From Cyrtodaria siliqua (lineage: Eukaryota; Mollusca; Bivalvia; Adapedonta; Hiatellidae), in NCBI GenBank assembly GCA_037043455.1, contig JAWPHD010007110.1, positions 1 to 64,000 of the forward strand: DNA of 64,000 nucleotides, read 5' to 3'. Position numbers and translations under genes: made by a program. Below the pieces are notes generated by a model. It saw nothing but the letters and a program-made list of their open reading frames with translations, did no database searches and had not been told where the DNA came from. Positions 25,023-37,700 of this stretch are shown here, in pieces (position 1 is the stretch's first letter; the number at the start of each line of letters is the position of its first letter).

Positions 25023-25125
25023 TTCCTATATAGCCCCAATTTCTTTGAAGCGGTTGTCTAAAATATAATAATATGAAAGAGGCATTAGCATGGGACTGCG
25101 CATAATAATATTCTGCAGACAGATG

Positions 25126-25272
25126 ATTTGTTTGTATGGTGTTGTTGTACGTCGTTTTCAATACATGTAAGGTTATTTATGACGGTCTTTTTTTTGTGGT
25201 TGAGGCAGACAACCCACCTTTCCTGTGAAGAACCAATAATGTACACCTCCCGCCATCCGTAAGAATCGACGA
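25126..25272 (-). repeat. SINE-like dispersed repeat (copy B)
   Basis: Counterpart of 289-427, with an extra T-run near 25190. 25273-26860 is duplicated non-coding DNA; the open frame 26312-26500 is paired with 1272-1460 but shows no coding constraint. Confidence 0.7.
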
Positions 25273-26868
25273 AATGCATGTATTTATACGTATATCTTCC
25301 TGAAAATTCGCAAGAAATTGTTTGCGAAAGTAAAGGACTTTTATGACAGGAAAGAACTTGCTATACACTATATCGAGGTCGACGATTTTTACATGCGAGT
25401 ATGATAAAAACAACATCCATTCTGAATCGGGCATACTGAACTCATCCACGTACATGTATAAACAAATAAATGAAACCAAATACCTTGGCTGTGAAGTGGA
25501 TGACTTCTAAGCGACGGTAGAAAACAATTTGAGAGGTTAGCGACACATAGCATTGCGGCAATTGTTGGCTTCACGGTCAATGCAATTGTTGTATGAGGCA
25601 TGCCTAAGTGGGTCTTATATCATAAAAAAATAAAACCATTTAGATTGTTAGGAGCTCTAAGCGTATCTCCAGTACATAACCTACGCATAGAGCTCTGTTG
25701 GACCTCATTTTTCACAGAACGCATTCTTCACACGTGTGAAGAATCCGGCAGCATTTTTTCTCAGAATTCGAACGCAGTTTTTCACATTACCCGACACATT
25801 TGCGTTTACCATCTATTTATCATGTACCATGAACATGCATTTTTCCACTCACGTAAAATACCCTAAAGATATGACAAAATGTAGCCAAAACGCATTTTTT
25901 CACATGAATTTCGCATTAATAGCTATTTTCGTGAAGTTATGGAAATTGTAGCAAAAGTAAACTTTAATGTGATTAACAAATTAACAATAAAATAGATATA
26001 TGTCCGTCCGTCTGTCCCACCTTCCACCTGTCCTTGCGTCCGTCATTTCGTCTGCCTGACTTACTGCACTGGGTAAAAGATCAGACTGCATCAATTACCA
26101 GCCGATCAGCGGACAGGGAAAACGTTCCAGGGTAAATTCGGAGCTATTACACAGAATCTCTTAATTTTGATTGGTTGACAAAGTAAACATACCAAAAAAT
26201 CTTGCTTCAACTTCTGAAGAGTACTTATAATCATACATGTGTGCAATGTTTTCATAATGTGCTGCATAATAATAAAAATAAATATATTTTACATTTTCCT
26301 CATGTTTCTACATGCAAGTAGGTGGGTCAGCACCATCCGAGCCAAATAGTTTTTTCAAAATATACTCAAGGTATGGTTTGTGGATGTTTTTTGATAAAAC
26401 TAAGATAGGACTTTCAAAACAAGTAACCAAAAATATAATTTCTTATATTAGGGAACTCAGTACAGAGCTTAGAGCTATATTGTACGTCCATGAAAAATGA
26501 ATTGGTGTAGTATGACCAAGAACTCAGTCAATACAGAAAACGCGAGTTCATACCCAGTGTACTGACTGGCTGTCGGAATGTCCTACTTGAAGAAGCGGTG
26601 GGAAAAGAATAACTACAGAAAAAATACGGTGACGGTGACCGGGATAAGGTGCAAATCTAACCTTCGACCTCTGGATGTGCAAGCTAGTTTCAATTTTCAA
26701 CATTAGATTATCTCTGGATGGTTTACGCGACTCATCGTCTCGTTTAATGGTGAATTATTAGGTATTGTAAACTTAAGATACATTTGATGGTTAAGGCCGA
26801 ACTTGAATAGTTCTGCTAATATCGCATTAAAATCCTAACCACTTTTTTCGTGGCATCTATTAGTTGTC

Positions 26869-27180
26869 GGGCCCGGTAGCGCAGTTGGTAGCGCGGTGGA
26901 TTGTGATATAAAAGTGGATATAAAAGTAGATATAAAAGTAGATATAAAAGTGGATATAAAAGTAGATATAAAAGCAGATATAAAAGTGGATATAAAAGTA
27001 GATATAAAAGTGGATATAAAAGTATATATAAAAGTGGATATAAAAGCAGTGAATCCGGAGGTCGAGGGTTCGATCCCTAACACCGCCAGGCAACGGTCAC
27101 TGTGATGATTGACCCAGGATTTTTCCCGATAGTCTTTCGTACCGCTATTGCAAGTGGGAAATGTGTAACCGCTTGCGGTG
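26869..27180 (+). repeat. tRNA-derived SINE with a 12-bp repeat inserted between A and B boxes (copy B)
   Basis: GGTAGCGCAGTTGGTAGCGC supplies an A box. Then come 12 units of GATATAAAAGTG/A (about 26904-27047), then CCGGAGGTCGAGGGTTCGAT with the B box, and a conserved non-tRNA body. An intact tRNA is excluded by the 140-base insertion. The repeat creates a meaningless D-I-K-V open frame. Confidence 0.8.
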
Positions 27181-28114
27181 AACCGAGATCCTCAAGTGTG
27201 AAAAAATGCATTTGTGTTAAAAATCGCCAAAAAACCCCCAAAACTAACGCATTTGTCACAAATGCAAAATGTGAAGAATGCGGCCATATTCTTCACACAT
27301 GTGTGAAGAAGGCATTCTGTGAAAAATGAGGTCCAACAGAGCTCATCCGGTAATGTTGGAGTTCTAAGCTTATACTTTTACGCGTATAGAACTCCCCGCG
27401 AATTGCGCTCCAACTTGGAGCTCTCTGCATAACTTTTCTTACGCATAGAGCTCCAATGGGAGCGCAAATCGGTGGGAGGTCTATGCGTCGCTACAAATCC
27501 CTTTTCCCCCTGTAAAGTATAATCTATGCGTCGCTACAAATCCTTCTTTTCATTTAAATTATAATTCTACCTGTGTACATAAACGATATGCATTACTCGA
27601 GGTCTATAAAATGTATGTACATTTGATCGCTTAAATCCTACACCGATCAACCGACTATTGCCCGGACCGATAGCGAACAATTTTGCTAAATTGTCCAGTG
27701 GATATTTAATTCATTCCATTAAATATGAAAGAAGTAGATTTTGTTTATTTAATTTATATCCATCCATCTTTAAATGGATGTCAACAGATATTACAGAAAT
27801 TTTCCCGACCGTTTGCCTTTAAAATTAAAAAAATCTAAACATCCAAAAATCACGTTTCCAGAAAACAAGGTACAAACTAAACAGCTGCTTGTTTTCTGTT
27901 AGTTATTTCTCAGTGATACCAGAACGTTTGGAAACTGTCATCGATACCATGAGAAGCAGCAATATTGCCACCTCTTTAAGTAAAGTATCACGGAAATATA
28001 CGGCTCTACGAAAACGTTATTGCTTGTCAAGTGAGAAACATATAGGAAAAATTGCAATCGTTTTTGACCGATTTTTTGTTGGAGGTCGATACTCTAGTTG
28101 AAAAATCTCATATA

Positions 28115-28215
28115 AATCAGATTTAAAATTCGCTCCACTAGTTTCCGGAAAATAGCTTCCTACTTTCCGCTATTTACCGGAAAGTATTAGAGCGAATTTT
28201 GTATCTGATTTTAAT
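28115..28215. repeat. Imperfect palindrome of about 100 bp
   Basis: AAATCAGATTTAAAATTCGC..TTTCCGGAAAATAGC pairs with GCTATTTACCGGAAAGT..GAGCGAATTTTGTATCTGAT around 28160. Copy A keeps only the last part (about 3388), so one arm was lost there or gained here. Confidence 0.75.
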
Positions 28216-29089
28216 GATATTGATAGTTACTTCAACACGCAGCTATTTACCTTGTTTTATGTAAACATGAACTTTAAATGTTTAGGGTGTATTTATTGTT
28301 TACGGTCGGGAAATGTTCTGTAATATATTTCGACATCTATTAAAGATGGATAAACATTAAATAAACAAAAGTTGCTTCTTTCAAATTTAATAGAATGCAT
28401 TTACTAATTTCGTGAAATTTCAAAACATGTTCGCTATCGTCCCGGCCATTCGTATGTGCCCGGGCAATAGTAGGTTGATCAGTGTCCATACCCGATTTAT
28501 CCATGAGCTGGCAAACATGAAAGTTCAAATAAAAACACGCCTACAATGAGGAATGAGATTTAAATATAGGGTATGTAGCTTTAATCATACATCCCGAATA
28601 TAATGTCTTAGTGTTTTGATCCGAAAGCCCAAATAGTGTTTGCATAATCGATGTTGGGGGAAAGAGAAAACCTACCACAATAAATGTTATACAGAAATTC
28701 ATTTCATTGCTGATTGTAAAATTATTTTAAAATTATTATCCCCGCGCGATTCGAAGAAAAAGCTAAGATCATGTAATGGTATCCGTCCGTACGTCCGCGC
28801 GTCCGTTGGGATGGAATGCATCTCCTCCGACATACATAAAGCTATGGGCGTCATACTTTAGGATATATATGATTGACCTAGGTCCAGCGATGTACAACTT
28901 CTGTGGGCTCGGCTAGTGGGTGGGTTGTTTTTACACAAGAATGGTATAACATACAGATCTGTCAGTTTGTGTGTGTAATCATTCACTCAAGTTTAGACAG
29001 AATTTTGAATGGGATGCCTAGGTCATTCCCTTGGGGTTACACTTGAGGGGGTGGGTGGGTCAAACATTATTTTTCGAGATCCCCACCCC

Positions 29090-29630
29090 ATAACAATATA
29101 GTTTTTTATACACTTACTGCATGAACAGACGGATACAACCATCCAATCAGCATTGACACCAGGGTATATTCCCACCCCTTGGGGCATAAACCCTGGGCAA
29201 TAAATTGGAAACTGTTTAGACCCCCACCCTATAACCACATATATACCTTTACTGGACATGAACAGACGAATACAACCATCCAACCAGCAATGGGGCTCGG
29301 GGTCCGTCCCAACTTTGGGAAAATAACCCATGTACATAACTTGAAAGCCGTTTAGATCCCATACTATAACCATGTATACACTTATTGGACATGAACAGAC
29401 GGATACAACCATCCAAACAGCATCGCCCCTGGCGCATTTTCCCACCCTGGGGACAAAACCCCTGGGCCATAAATTGGAAACTGTTGAGATCCCCACTTTA
29501 TAACCATGCATACACTCACTGGGAGTGAACAGACGGATACAACTATCCAACCAGGATTGACACCGCGGTCCATCCCTACCTTGGAGACATAACGCCTGTG
29601 TCGTAACGTAGAAACATTGAGATCCCTCAG
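29090..29630 (-). repeat. Tandem array of about 130-bp units (copy B)
   Basis: Counterpart of 4340-4846, with about four units. The 236-codon minus-strand open frame (29023-29733) is made of the repeated unit (W-M-V-V-S-V-C-S recurs) and ends outside it without domain signal, so it is not annotated as a gene. Confidence 0.78.
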
Positions 29631-30324
29631 ACGGGATTTTGAATGGGATGCCTAAGTCACGCCATTGGTGTAACATTTTAGAGGGTGGGCGGGGTAAAGA
29701 AAATATTTCTCTCTGAATAGGGTCGTGTTGCATATCAAAGTGAACGTTATTGAGAGCCGTGGTATAAAAAATGCTTCACCAGGATCATAATAAGGCGCGG
29801 GGATTTGCGATGGCGCGCCACCGTCTGCGCGATCTTGCGTAAATAAATGTAAAGAGAAAGGCATGGATACATGGATGCATAGAACTGAATCTAGAATTAT
29901 ATTAAATTAATGTGCTTAGTGAAAACAAATGAATAAATTCCCCGAATGAATTAATACACAATGTATTAATGATTGGCATTGGTTTTGAGTTTCTTCACTG
30001 TTGTTGAATTGAATTGTGTTTTACGTCGCACCAACGCGAAAAAAGGTTATATGGTGCCAACAACAATTAACTTTTCGGGCCTACCCTCCATTTATATCGT
30101 GTTAAAAAATATGCAGAATGGGCCAAATGAATTAGAGTTTGACTAGAGTTATTTCCCTTTACGGAAATCCGTTATTTTGAATTTAAATAAAATTCTAAAA
30201 ATGCTTTATAAAACCTCTATCGCATCTAGCTAATTAAAGGCATGGAATAAAAAAATATGTGAAAATAAAGCAAGGTCCCTTTAATTTCTTCAATGTTCGT
30301 AACAGGCATTTTCTCAACTGCTTC

Positions 30325-31480
30325 ATTAGTTTGCACCACATTGTCTAATGTAGCATTATCTAGATCAGCTTGTATGTTTGCATCACATCGTCTAATGTAG
30401 CAGTATCTAGATCAGCTTGTATGTGGCTACACATCGTCTAATGTAGCAGTATCTAGATCAGCTTGTATGTTTGCATCACATCGTCTAATGTAGCAGTATC
30501 TAGATCAGCTTGTATGTGGCTACACATCGTCTAATGTAGCAGTATCTAGATCAGCTTGTATGTTTGCATCACATCGTCTAATGTAGTAGTATCTAGATCA
30601 GCTTGTATGTTGATACACATCGTCTAATGTAGCAGTATCTAGATCAGCTTGTATGTTTGCGTCACATCGTCTAATGTAGAAGTATCTTGATCAGCTTGTA
30701 TGTTGATACACATCGTCTAATGTAGCAGTATCTAGATCAGCTTGTATGTTGCGTCACATCGTCTAATGTAGCAATATCTTGATCAGCTTGTATGTTGCGT
30801 CACATCGTCTAATGTAGCAGTATCTAGATCAGCTTGTATGTTTGCATCACATCGTCTAATGTAGCAGTATCTAGATCAGCTTGTATGTTTCATCACATCG
30901 TCTAATGTCAGCTTGTATGTTTGCATCACATCGTCTAATGTAGCAGTATCTAGATCAGCTTGTATGTTGCGTCACATCGTCTAATATAGCAGTATCTAGA
31001 TCAGCTTTTATGTTGCGTCACATCGTCTAATGTAGCAGTATCTAGATCAGCTTGTATGTTGATACACATCGTCTAATGTAGCAGTATCTAGATCAGCTTG
31101 TATGTTTGCATCACATCGTCAAATGTAATAGTATATAGATTAGCTTGTATGTTTGCATCACATCGATTAATGTAGCAGTATCTTGATGAGCTTGTATGTT
31201 GCGTCACATCATCTAATGTAGCAGTATCTAGATCAGCTTGTATGTTTGCATCACATCGTCTAATGTAGCAGTATCTAGATCAGCTTGTATGTTGCGTCAC
31301 ATCGTCTAATGTAGCAGTATCTAGATCAGCTTGTATGTTTGCATCACATCGTCTAATGTAGCAGTATCTAGCTCAGGTTGTATGTTTCATCACATCGTCT
31401 AATGTAGCAGTATCTAGATCAGCTTGAATGTTTGAATCACATCGTCTAAATAGCAGTATCTAGATCAGCTTGTATGTTGC
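30325..31480 (+). repeat. 46-bp minisatellite, about 24 units (copy B)
   Basis: Units of CATCGTCTAATGTAGCAGTA plus TCTAGATCAGCTTGTATGTT, with linker variants (TTGCATCA, TGCGTCA, GGCTACA, GATACA) partly alternating, which suggests multi-unit duplication steps. 29880-30320 before it and 31480-32850 after it are duplicated non-coding DNA without a gene. Confidence 0.92.
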
Positions 31481-32856
31481 CTATGGAATAACTTATTCCC
31501 ATTCATTAGGTTGTTTTATTGGGAATACTGTAGTTTTGGTGTCAAACACTAATTTCGATGATAGCTTACATTTTACAATCCATTATTCTGACAAGACAAT
31601 CCGAAAAAAATAAATAAAGATGGCAACGTTATTTAATCTTCGAATACAAAGAAATTAAAATTGACTATTGTATTCCTGTATTTATTTAATAAAATATCAC
31701 GCAATATCGCAATTATGCCCTTGTTTTAAAGTTCAGTAATTTAATATGTATATGTCGTGAACTCTGACCTCCGATATGTTTTGGAATTGTTTCAAACTAT
31801 TAGAATGAAACTAGAACTTTTACGCAAGTATAAAATGAAACTAGATTTTCTATCATTTTGAGCGTTACGGTCGAGTCTATGCTTAACATAGTTGTCAGTT
31901 TGAACATGTCGTGAGTAGGCAAAAACGGGCGTTCTGAAACACTTGTTTGGAAGGTAGGATTATTTCTCTGTCTATTAATATTTTGGTTATGTTAGAAATT
32001 GGTCATATTTTCCTCTCTTTTTTTTTTATATATTTTTTTATTATTTTTTTTATTATTATTTGGCATGAACGATTATAAGGTAAAAACAGTTAATGTATAT
32101 TTGTGATCACATATATTGGTCATATTTTCCTCTTTTTTATATTTCTTTTATTTTTTATTATTATTTGGCATTAACGATTATACAGTGTATATTTGTGATC
32201 ACATATAAATATGTATGCTTTTAACATAAGACGCAGTCCTATTCTAATGTGGCAATGAAAAAATACATGTAACATGAGCTGTGTTGGTGCGTCTTTATTA
32301 TTTTATTATTTATACTCTTTGCTTCTTTACGTGTAGACTCTATATGTTTTTGTGTTTATTTAATAATGTCCCTGCCATAGTGAAAGGATGAAATGGTTAT
32401 ATACATATTCATGAACAAATTATCACTAAACTGTCACACCTTCTTATGACTTCAAAAATACCTATATACATAATTATAATATATATGTATATTATATACA
32501 TAATTATATATATGTATACTATACACCATATTGCACCAGTAACATATTTACAAATTTGGTAAAATAATGAAGAAATTGTTTCATTTTTTAAATTTAATTA
32601 TATGCAAGCAGTTTTAAAGGCAAAATGATACAGAATTAATACACCGAGGTGCTAATTTAGATATAAGAAACATATGCGTTTTTCGGAAATAGTATGTCCT
32701 ACATAACACATTGACTGTGCTTTAATTATAGATTGTTTAGACGAGTCGACTCTATTTTCTGAAAAATAAATGAACCAGATCCAGTTTGTGTACAACCGCT
32801 TAATTGTGTACAAACCTGTAAAAGCCTGCCAATATGTATCTTATAACCAACAAAAG

Positions 32857-34336
32857 GAGCAACGCTAAACGTAAAAGCGTCGCTAAATGTAAAAACGTCT
32901 GTCGCTAAACGTAAAAAGGGTGGTTTAATGTAAATGCAAATGTCTTTAAATGTAAAAATGTGAGCGTCGCTAAATGTTATAAAAAAGGAGCTAAACGTGA
33001 GCGTCCCTAAATGTAATAAAAAAGGATTTAAACGTGAGCGTCGCTAAATGTAATAAAACAGGAACAAAATGTGAGCGTCGCTAAATGTAATAATAAAGGA
33101 GCTAAAAGTGGCGTCGCTAAATGTAATAAAAAAGGATTTAAACGTGAGCGTCGCTAAATGTAATAAAAAAGGATTTAAACGTGAGCGTCGCAAAATGTAA
33201 TAAAACAGGAACTAAATGTGAGCGTCGCTAAATGTAATAAAAAAGGAACTAAATGTGAGCGTCGCTAAATGTAATAAAAAATTAACTTAATGTGAGCGTC
33301 GCTAAATGTAATAATAAAGGAGCTAAATGTGAGCATCTCTAAATGTAATAAAAAAGGAACTAAATGTGAGCGTCGCTAAATGTAATAATAAAGGAGCTAA
33401 ATGTGAGCATCTCTAAATGTAATAAAAAAGGAACTAAATGTGAGCGTCGCTAAATGTAATAAAAAAGGAACTAAATGTGAGCGTCGTTAAATGTAATAAA
33501 AAAGGAACTAAATGTGAGCGTCGCTAAATGTAATAAAAAATGAACTAAATGTGAGCGTCGCTAAATGTAATAAAACAGGAACTAAATGTGAGCATCTCTA
33601 AATGTAATAAAAAAGGAACTAAATGTGAGCGTCGCTAAATGTAATAAAAAAGGAACTAAATGTGAGCGTCGTTATAAATGTAATAAAAAAGGAACTAAAT
33701 GTGAGCGTCGCTAAATGTAATAAAAAAGGAACTCAATGTGAGCGTCGCTAAATGAAATAAAAAAGGAACTAAATGTGAGTGTCGCTAAATGTGATAAAAA
33801 ACGAATGTGAGCATCGCTAAATGTAATAAAAAAGGAGCTAAACGTGAGCGTCACTAAATGTAATGAAAAAGGAACTAAATGTGAGCGTCACTAAATGTAA
33901 AAAAAGGAATGTGAGCATTGCTAAATGTAATAAAAAAGGAGCTAAACGTGAGCGTCACTAAATGTAATGAAAAGGGAACTAATTGTGAGCGTCGCTAAAT
34001 GTAATAAAAAAGGAACTAAACGTGAGCGTCGCTAAATGTAATAAAAAGTGAACTAAATGTGAGCGTCGCTATATGTAATAAAAAAGGAGCTAAGTGTAAA
34101 AACATTTTGTTGTTGCTAAGTGTAAAAGGAAAAAGCGACATATATAAAAATGTGAAATTTTGAATAAAAACATATAAACCCAAAACTTTACAACCATGTT
34201 TTGATAGTATAGTATCACATGTAATTTTGTGTGTTTACAACATTGTTAATTTTTTCAAGATCTCAATCCACCCCTTTTTACGTTTAGCGACAACAGTTTT
34301 TACATTTAGCGACGTTTTTACATTTAGAGTTGCTAC
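32857..34336. mobile_element. Transposon-like element with about 68-bp TIRs filled by a 37-bp minisatellite (copy B)
   Basis: The left end AGCAACGCTAAACGTAAAAG..GTCGCTAAACGTAAAAAGGG is mirrored at the right end, 34268-34336. Between them are about 30 units of GAGCGTCGCTAAATGTAATA plus AAAAAGGAACTAAATGT. The repeat unit shares CGTCGCTAAATGTAA with the terminal repeat, so the array seems to have grown from it. No open frame. Confidence 0.8.
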
Positions 34337-34713
34337 ATTCAAGTGATTCGTTTTTGATTTTATTCAATCCATAGCATGGTTCAGAAGCACAGTTGCGTAC
34401 GTCATGGTACGGTCAGCACTGTAAAATGTAGATGTACATACACTTTCTGTCATGTCCAAGATTTTGTGAGGAAAACTCTCAAAAAGTACTGGATAAATCG
34501 AATTGCATTTTGCGCCGGAGGAAAGAGCTCACTTTGTAGGTAGGTATGATTTAATATTTAAACGACATTTATGAGAAAGACATTCATGAGAAATTATGAG
34601 AAAGACATTTATGAGAAAGTTATGAAGGCAAAAATAACCGAATCGAGTGCTTTGTTGGTAATTTTGTGCCGTGAAACCAATCAAAACGTCACGTGGTTTC
34701 GCACACCTTGATA

Positions 34714-37700
34714 CATTATATTGAACCAGTATGCATGGAGTGTATTTATTAGAGTGTGTATTTATTATATTGAACCAGTATGCATGTAGTGTATTTATTA
34801 GAGTGTGTATTTATTATATTGAACCAGTATGCATGTAGTGTATTTATTAGAGTGTGTATTTATTATATTGAACCAGTATGCATGGAGTGTATTTATTAGA
34901 GTGTGTATTTATTATTTTGAACCAGTATGCATGTAGTGTATTTATTATATTATATTTATGATATTGAAGGGCACACGTTCTATTAACATGAGTTACGGCC
35001 CTTCTCAAGGTAATGAAAACATGAGTTACGGCCCTTCTCAAGGTAATGAAAACGATTTGTTTAAACAGTTTAATAGTTTATTTAAGTCTCATCACAGTAA
35101 AATATTATTAACAATATAACAATTCATAAAATAAAACCGTGTCATTCTTTTTTTAGAATTACAAGAGACTAACATGTAAAAATATAATAAATAATATTTA
35201 TCTTAAAAGTTCAAAATTAACAAATATATATAATATAAACTTTACAACAAAAACCAGTATGCATGAAGTGTATTTATTAGAGTGTGTATTTATTATATTG
35301 AACCAGTATGCATGGAGTGTATTTATTTGATTGTGTATTTATTATGTTGAACCAGTATGCATGGAGTATATTTATTAGGTGTGTATTTATTATATTGAAC
35401 CAGTATGCATGGAGTATATTTATTAGAGTGTGTATTTATTATGCTTAACCAGTATGCATGGAGTGTATTTATTAGAGTGTGTATTTATATTGTTGAACCA
35501 GTATGCATGGAGTGTATTTATTAGAGTGTGCATTTATTATATTGAACCAGTATGCATGTAGTGTATTTATTTGAATGTATTTATTATATTAAACCAGTAT
35601 GAATGTAGTGTGTTTATTAGTGTGTGTATTTATTATATTGAACCAGTATGCATGTAGTGTATTTATTAGAGTGTGTATTTATTATATTGAACCAGTATGC
35701 ACGGTGTGTATTTATTAGGGTGTGTATTTATTATATTGAACCAGTATGCATGTAGTGTATTTATTATATTATATTTATGATATTGAACCAGTATGCATGT
35801 AGTGTATTTATTAGGGTGTGTATTTATTATATTGAACCAGTATGCATGGAGTGTATTTATTATGATGTATTTATTATATTGAACCAGTATGCATGTAGTG
35901 TATTTATTAGAGTGTGTATTTATTATATTGAACCAGTATGCATTGAGTGTATTTATTAGAATGTATTTATTATATTGAACCAGTAAGCATGGAGTGTATT
36001 TATTAGTGTGTGTATTTATTATATTGCACTAGTATGCATTGAGTGTATTTATTAGAGTGTGTATTTATTATGTTGAACCTGTATGCATGTAGTGTATTTA
36101 TTAGAATGTATTTATTATATTGTACCAGTATGCATGTAGTGTATTTATTAGAGTGTGTATTTATTATGTTGAACCTGTATGCATTTATTAGAATGTATTT
36201 ATTATATTGTACCAGTATGCATGTAGTGTATTTATTAGAGTGTGTATTTATTATGCTTAACCAGTATGCATGGAGTGTATTTATTAGAATGTATTTATTA
36301 TATTGAACCAGTATGCATGGAGTGTATTTATTAGTGTGTGTATTTATTATATTGAACCAGTATGCATGGAGTGTATTTATTAGAATGTATTTATTATATT
36401 GAACCAGTATGCATGTAGTGTATTTATTAGAATGTATTTATTATATTGAACCAGTATGCATGTAGTGTATTTATTAGAATGTATTTATTATGTTGAACCT
36501 GTATGCATGTAGTGTATTTATTAGAATGTATTTATTATATTGTACCAGTATGCAGGTAGTGTATTTAATAGAATGTATTTATTATATTGTACCAGTATGC
36601 ATGTAGTGTATTTATTAGAGTGTGTATTTATTATGCTTAACCAGTATGCATGGAGTGTATTTATTAGAATGTATTTATTATATTGAACCAGTATGCATGT
36701 AGTGTATTTATTAGAGTGTGTATTTATTATATTGAACCAGTATGCATGTAGTGTATTTATTAGAGTGTGTATTTATTATATTGAACCAGTATGCATGGAG
36801 TGTATTTATTAGAGTGTGCATTTATTATATTGAACCAGTATGCATGTAGTGTATTTATTAGAATGTATTCATTATATTGAACCAGTATGCATGGAGTGTA
36901 TTTATTAGAATGGATTTATTATATTGAACCAGTATGCATGTAGTGTATTTATTAGAGTGTGTATTTATTATATTGAACCAGTAAGCATGAAGTGTATTTA
37001 TTAGAGTGTGTATTTATTATATTGAACCAGTGTGCATAGAGTGTATTTATTAGAGTGTATATGTATTATGCTTAACCAGTATGCATGGAGTGTATTTATT
37101 AGGGTGTGTATTTATTATATTGAACCAGTATGCATGTAGTGTATTTATTAGAGTGTGTATTTATTATATTGAACCAGTATGCATGTAGTGTATTTATTAG
37201 AGTGTGTATTTATTATATTGAACCAGTATGCATGGAGTGTATTTATTAGAGTGTGTATTTATTATTTTGAACCAGTATGCATGTAGTGTATTTATTATAT
37301 TATATTTATGATATTGAAGGGCACACGTTCTATTAACATGAGTTACGGCCCTTCTCAAGGTAATGAAAACATGAGTTACGGCCCTTCTCAAGGTAATGAA
37401 AACGATTTGTTTAAACAGTTTAATAGTTTATTTAAGTCTCATCACAGTAAAATATTATTAACAATATAACAATTCATAAAATAAAACCGTGTCATTCTTT
37501 TTTTAGAATTACAAGAGACTAACATGTAAAAATATAATAAATAATATTTATCTTAAAAGTTCAAAATTAACAAATATATATAATATAAACTTTACAACAA
37601 AAACCAGTATGCATGAAGTGTATTTATTAGAGTGTGTATTTATTATATTGAACCAGTATGCATGGAGTGTATTTATTTGATTGTGTATTTATTATGTTGA

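Noticed and set aside
26869..27080. Possible tRNA gene with an intron
   Set aside because: The stretch between A and B boxes is a 12-bp tandem repeat and no matching acceptor or anticodon stems can be drawn; it fits a SINE head.
29023..29733. 236-codon minus-strand open frame, the longest in the window
   Set aside because: It is composed of roughly 130-bp tandem units, the corresponding frame in copy A is broken, and the peptide is a repeat of the unit translation.
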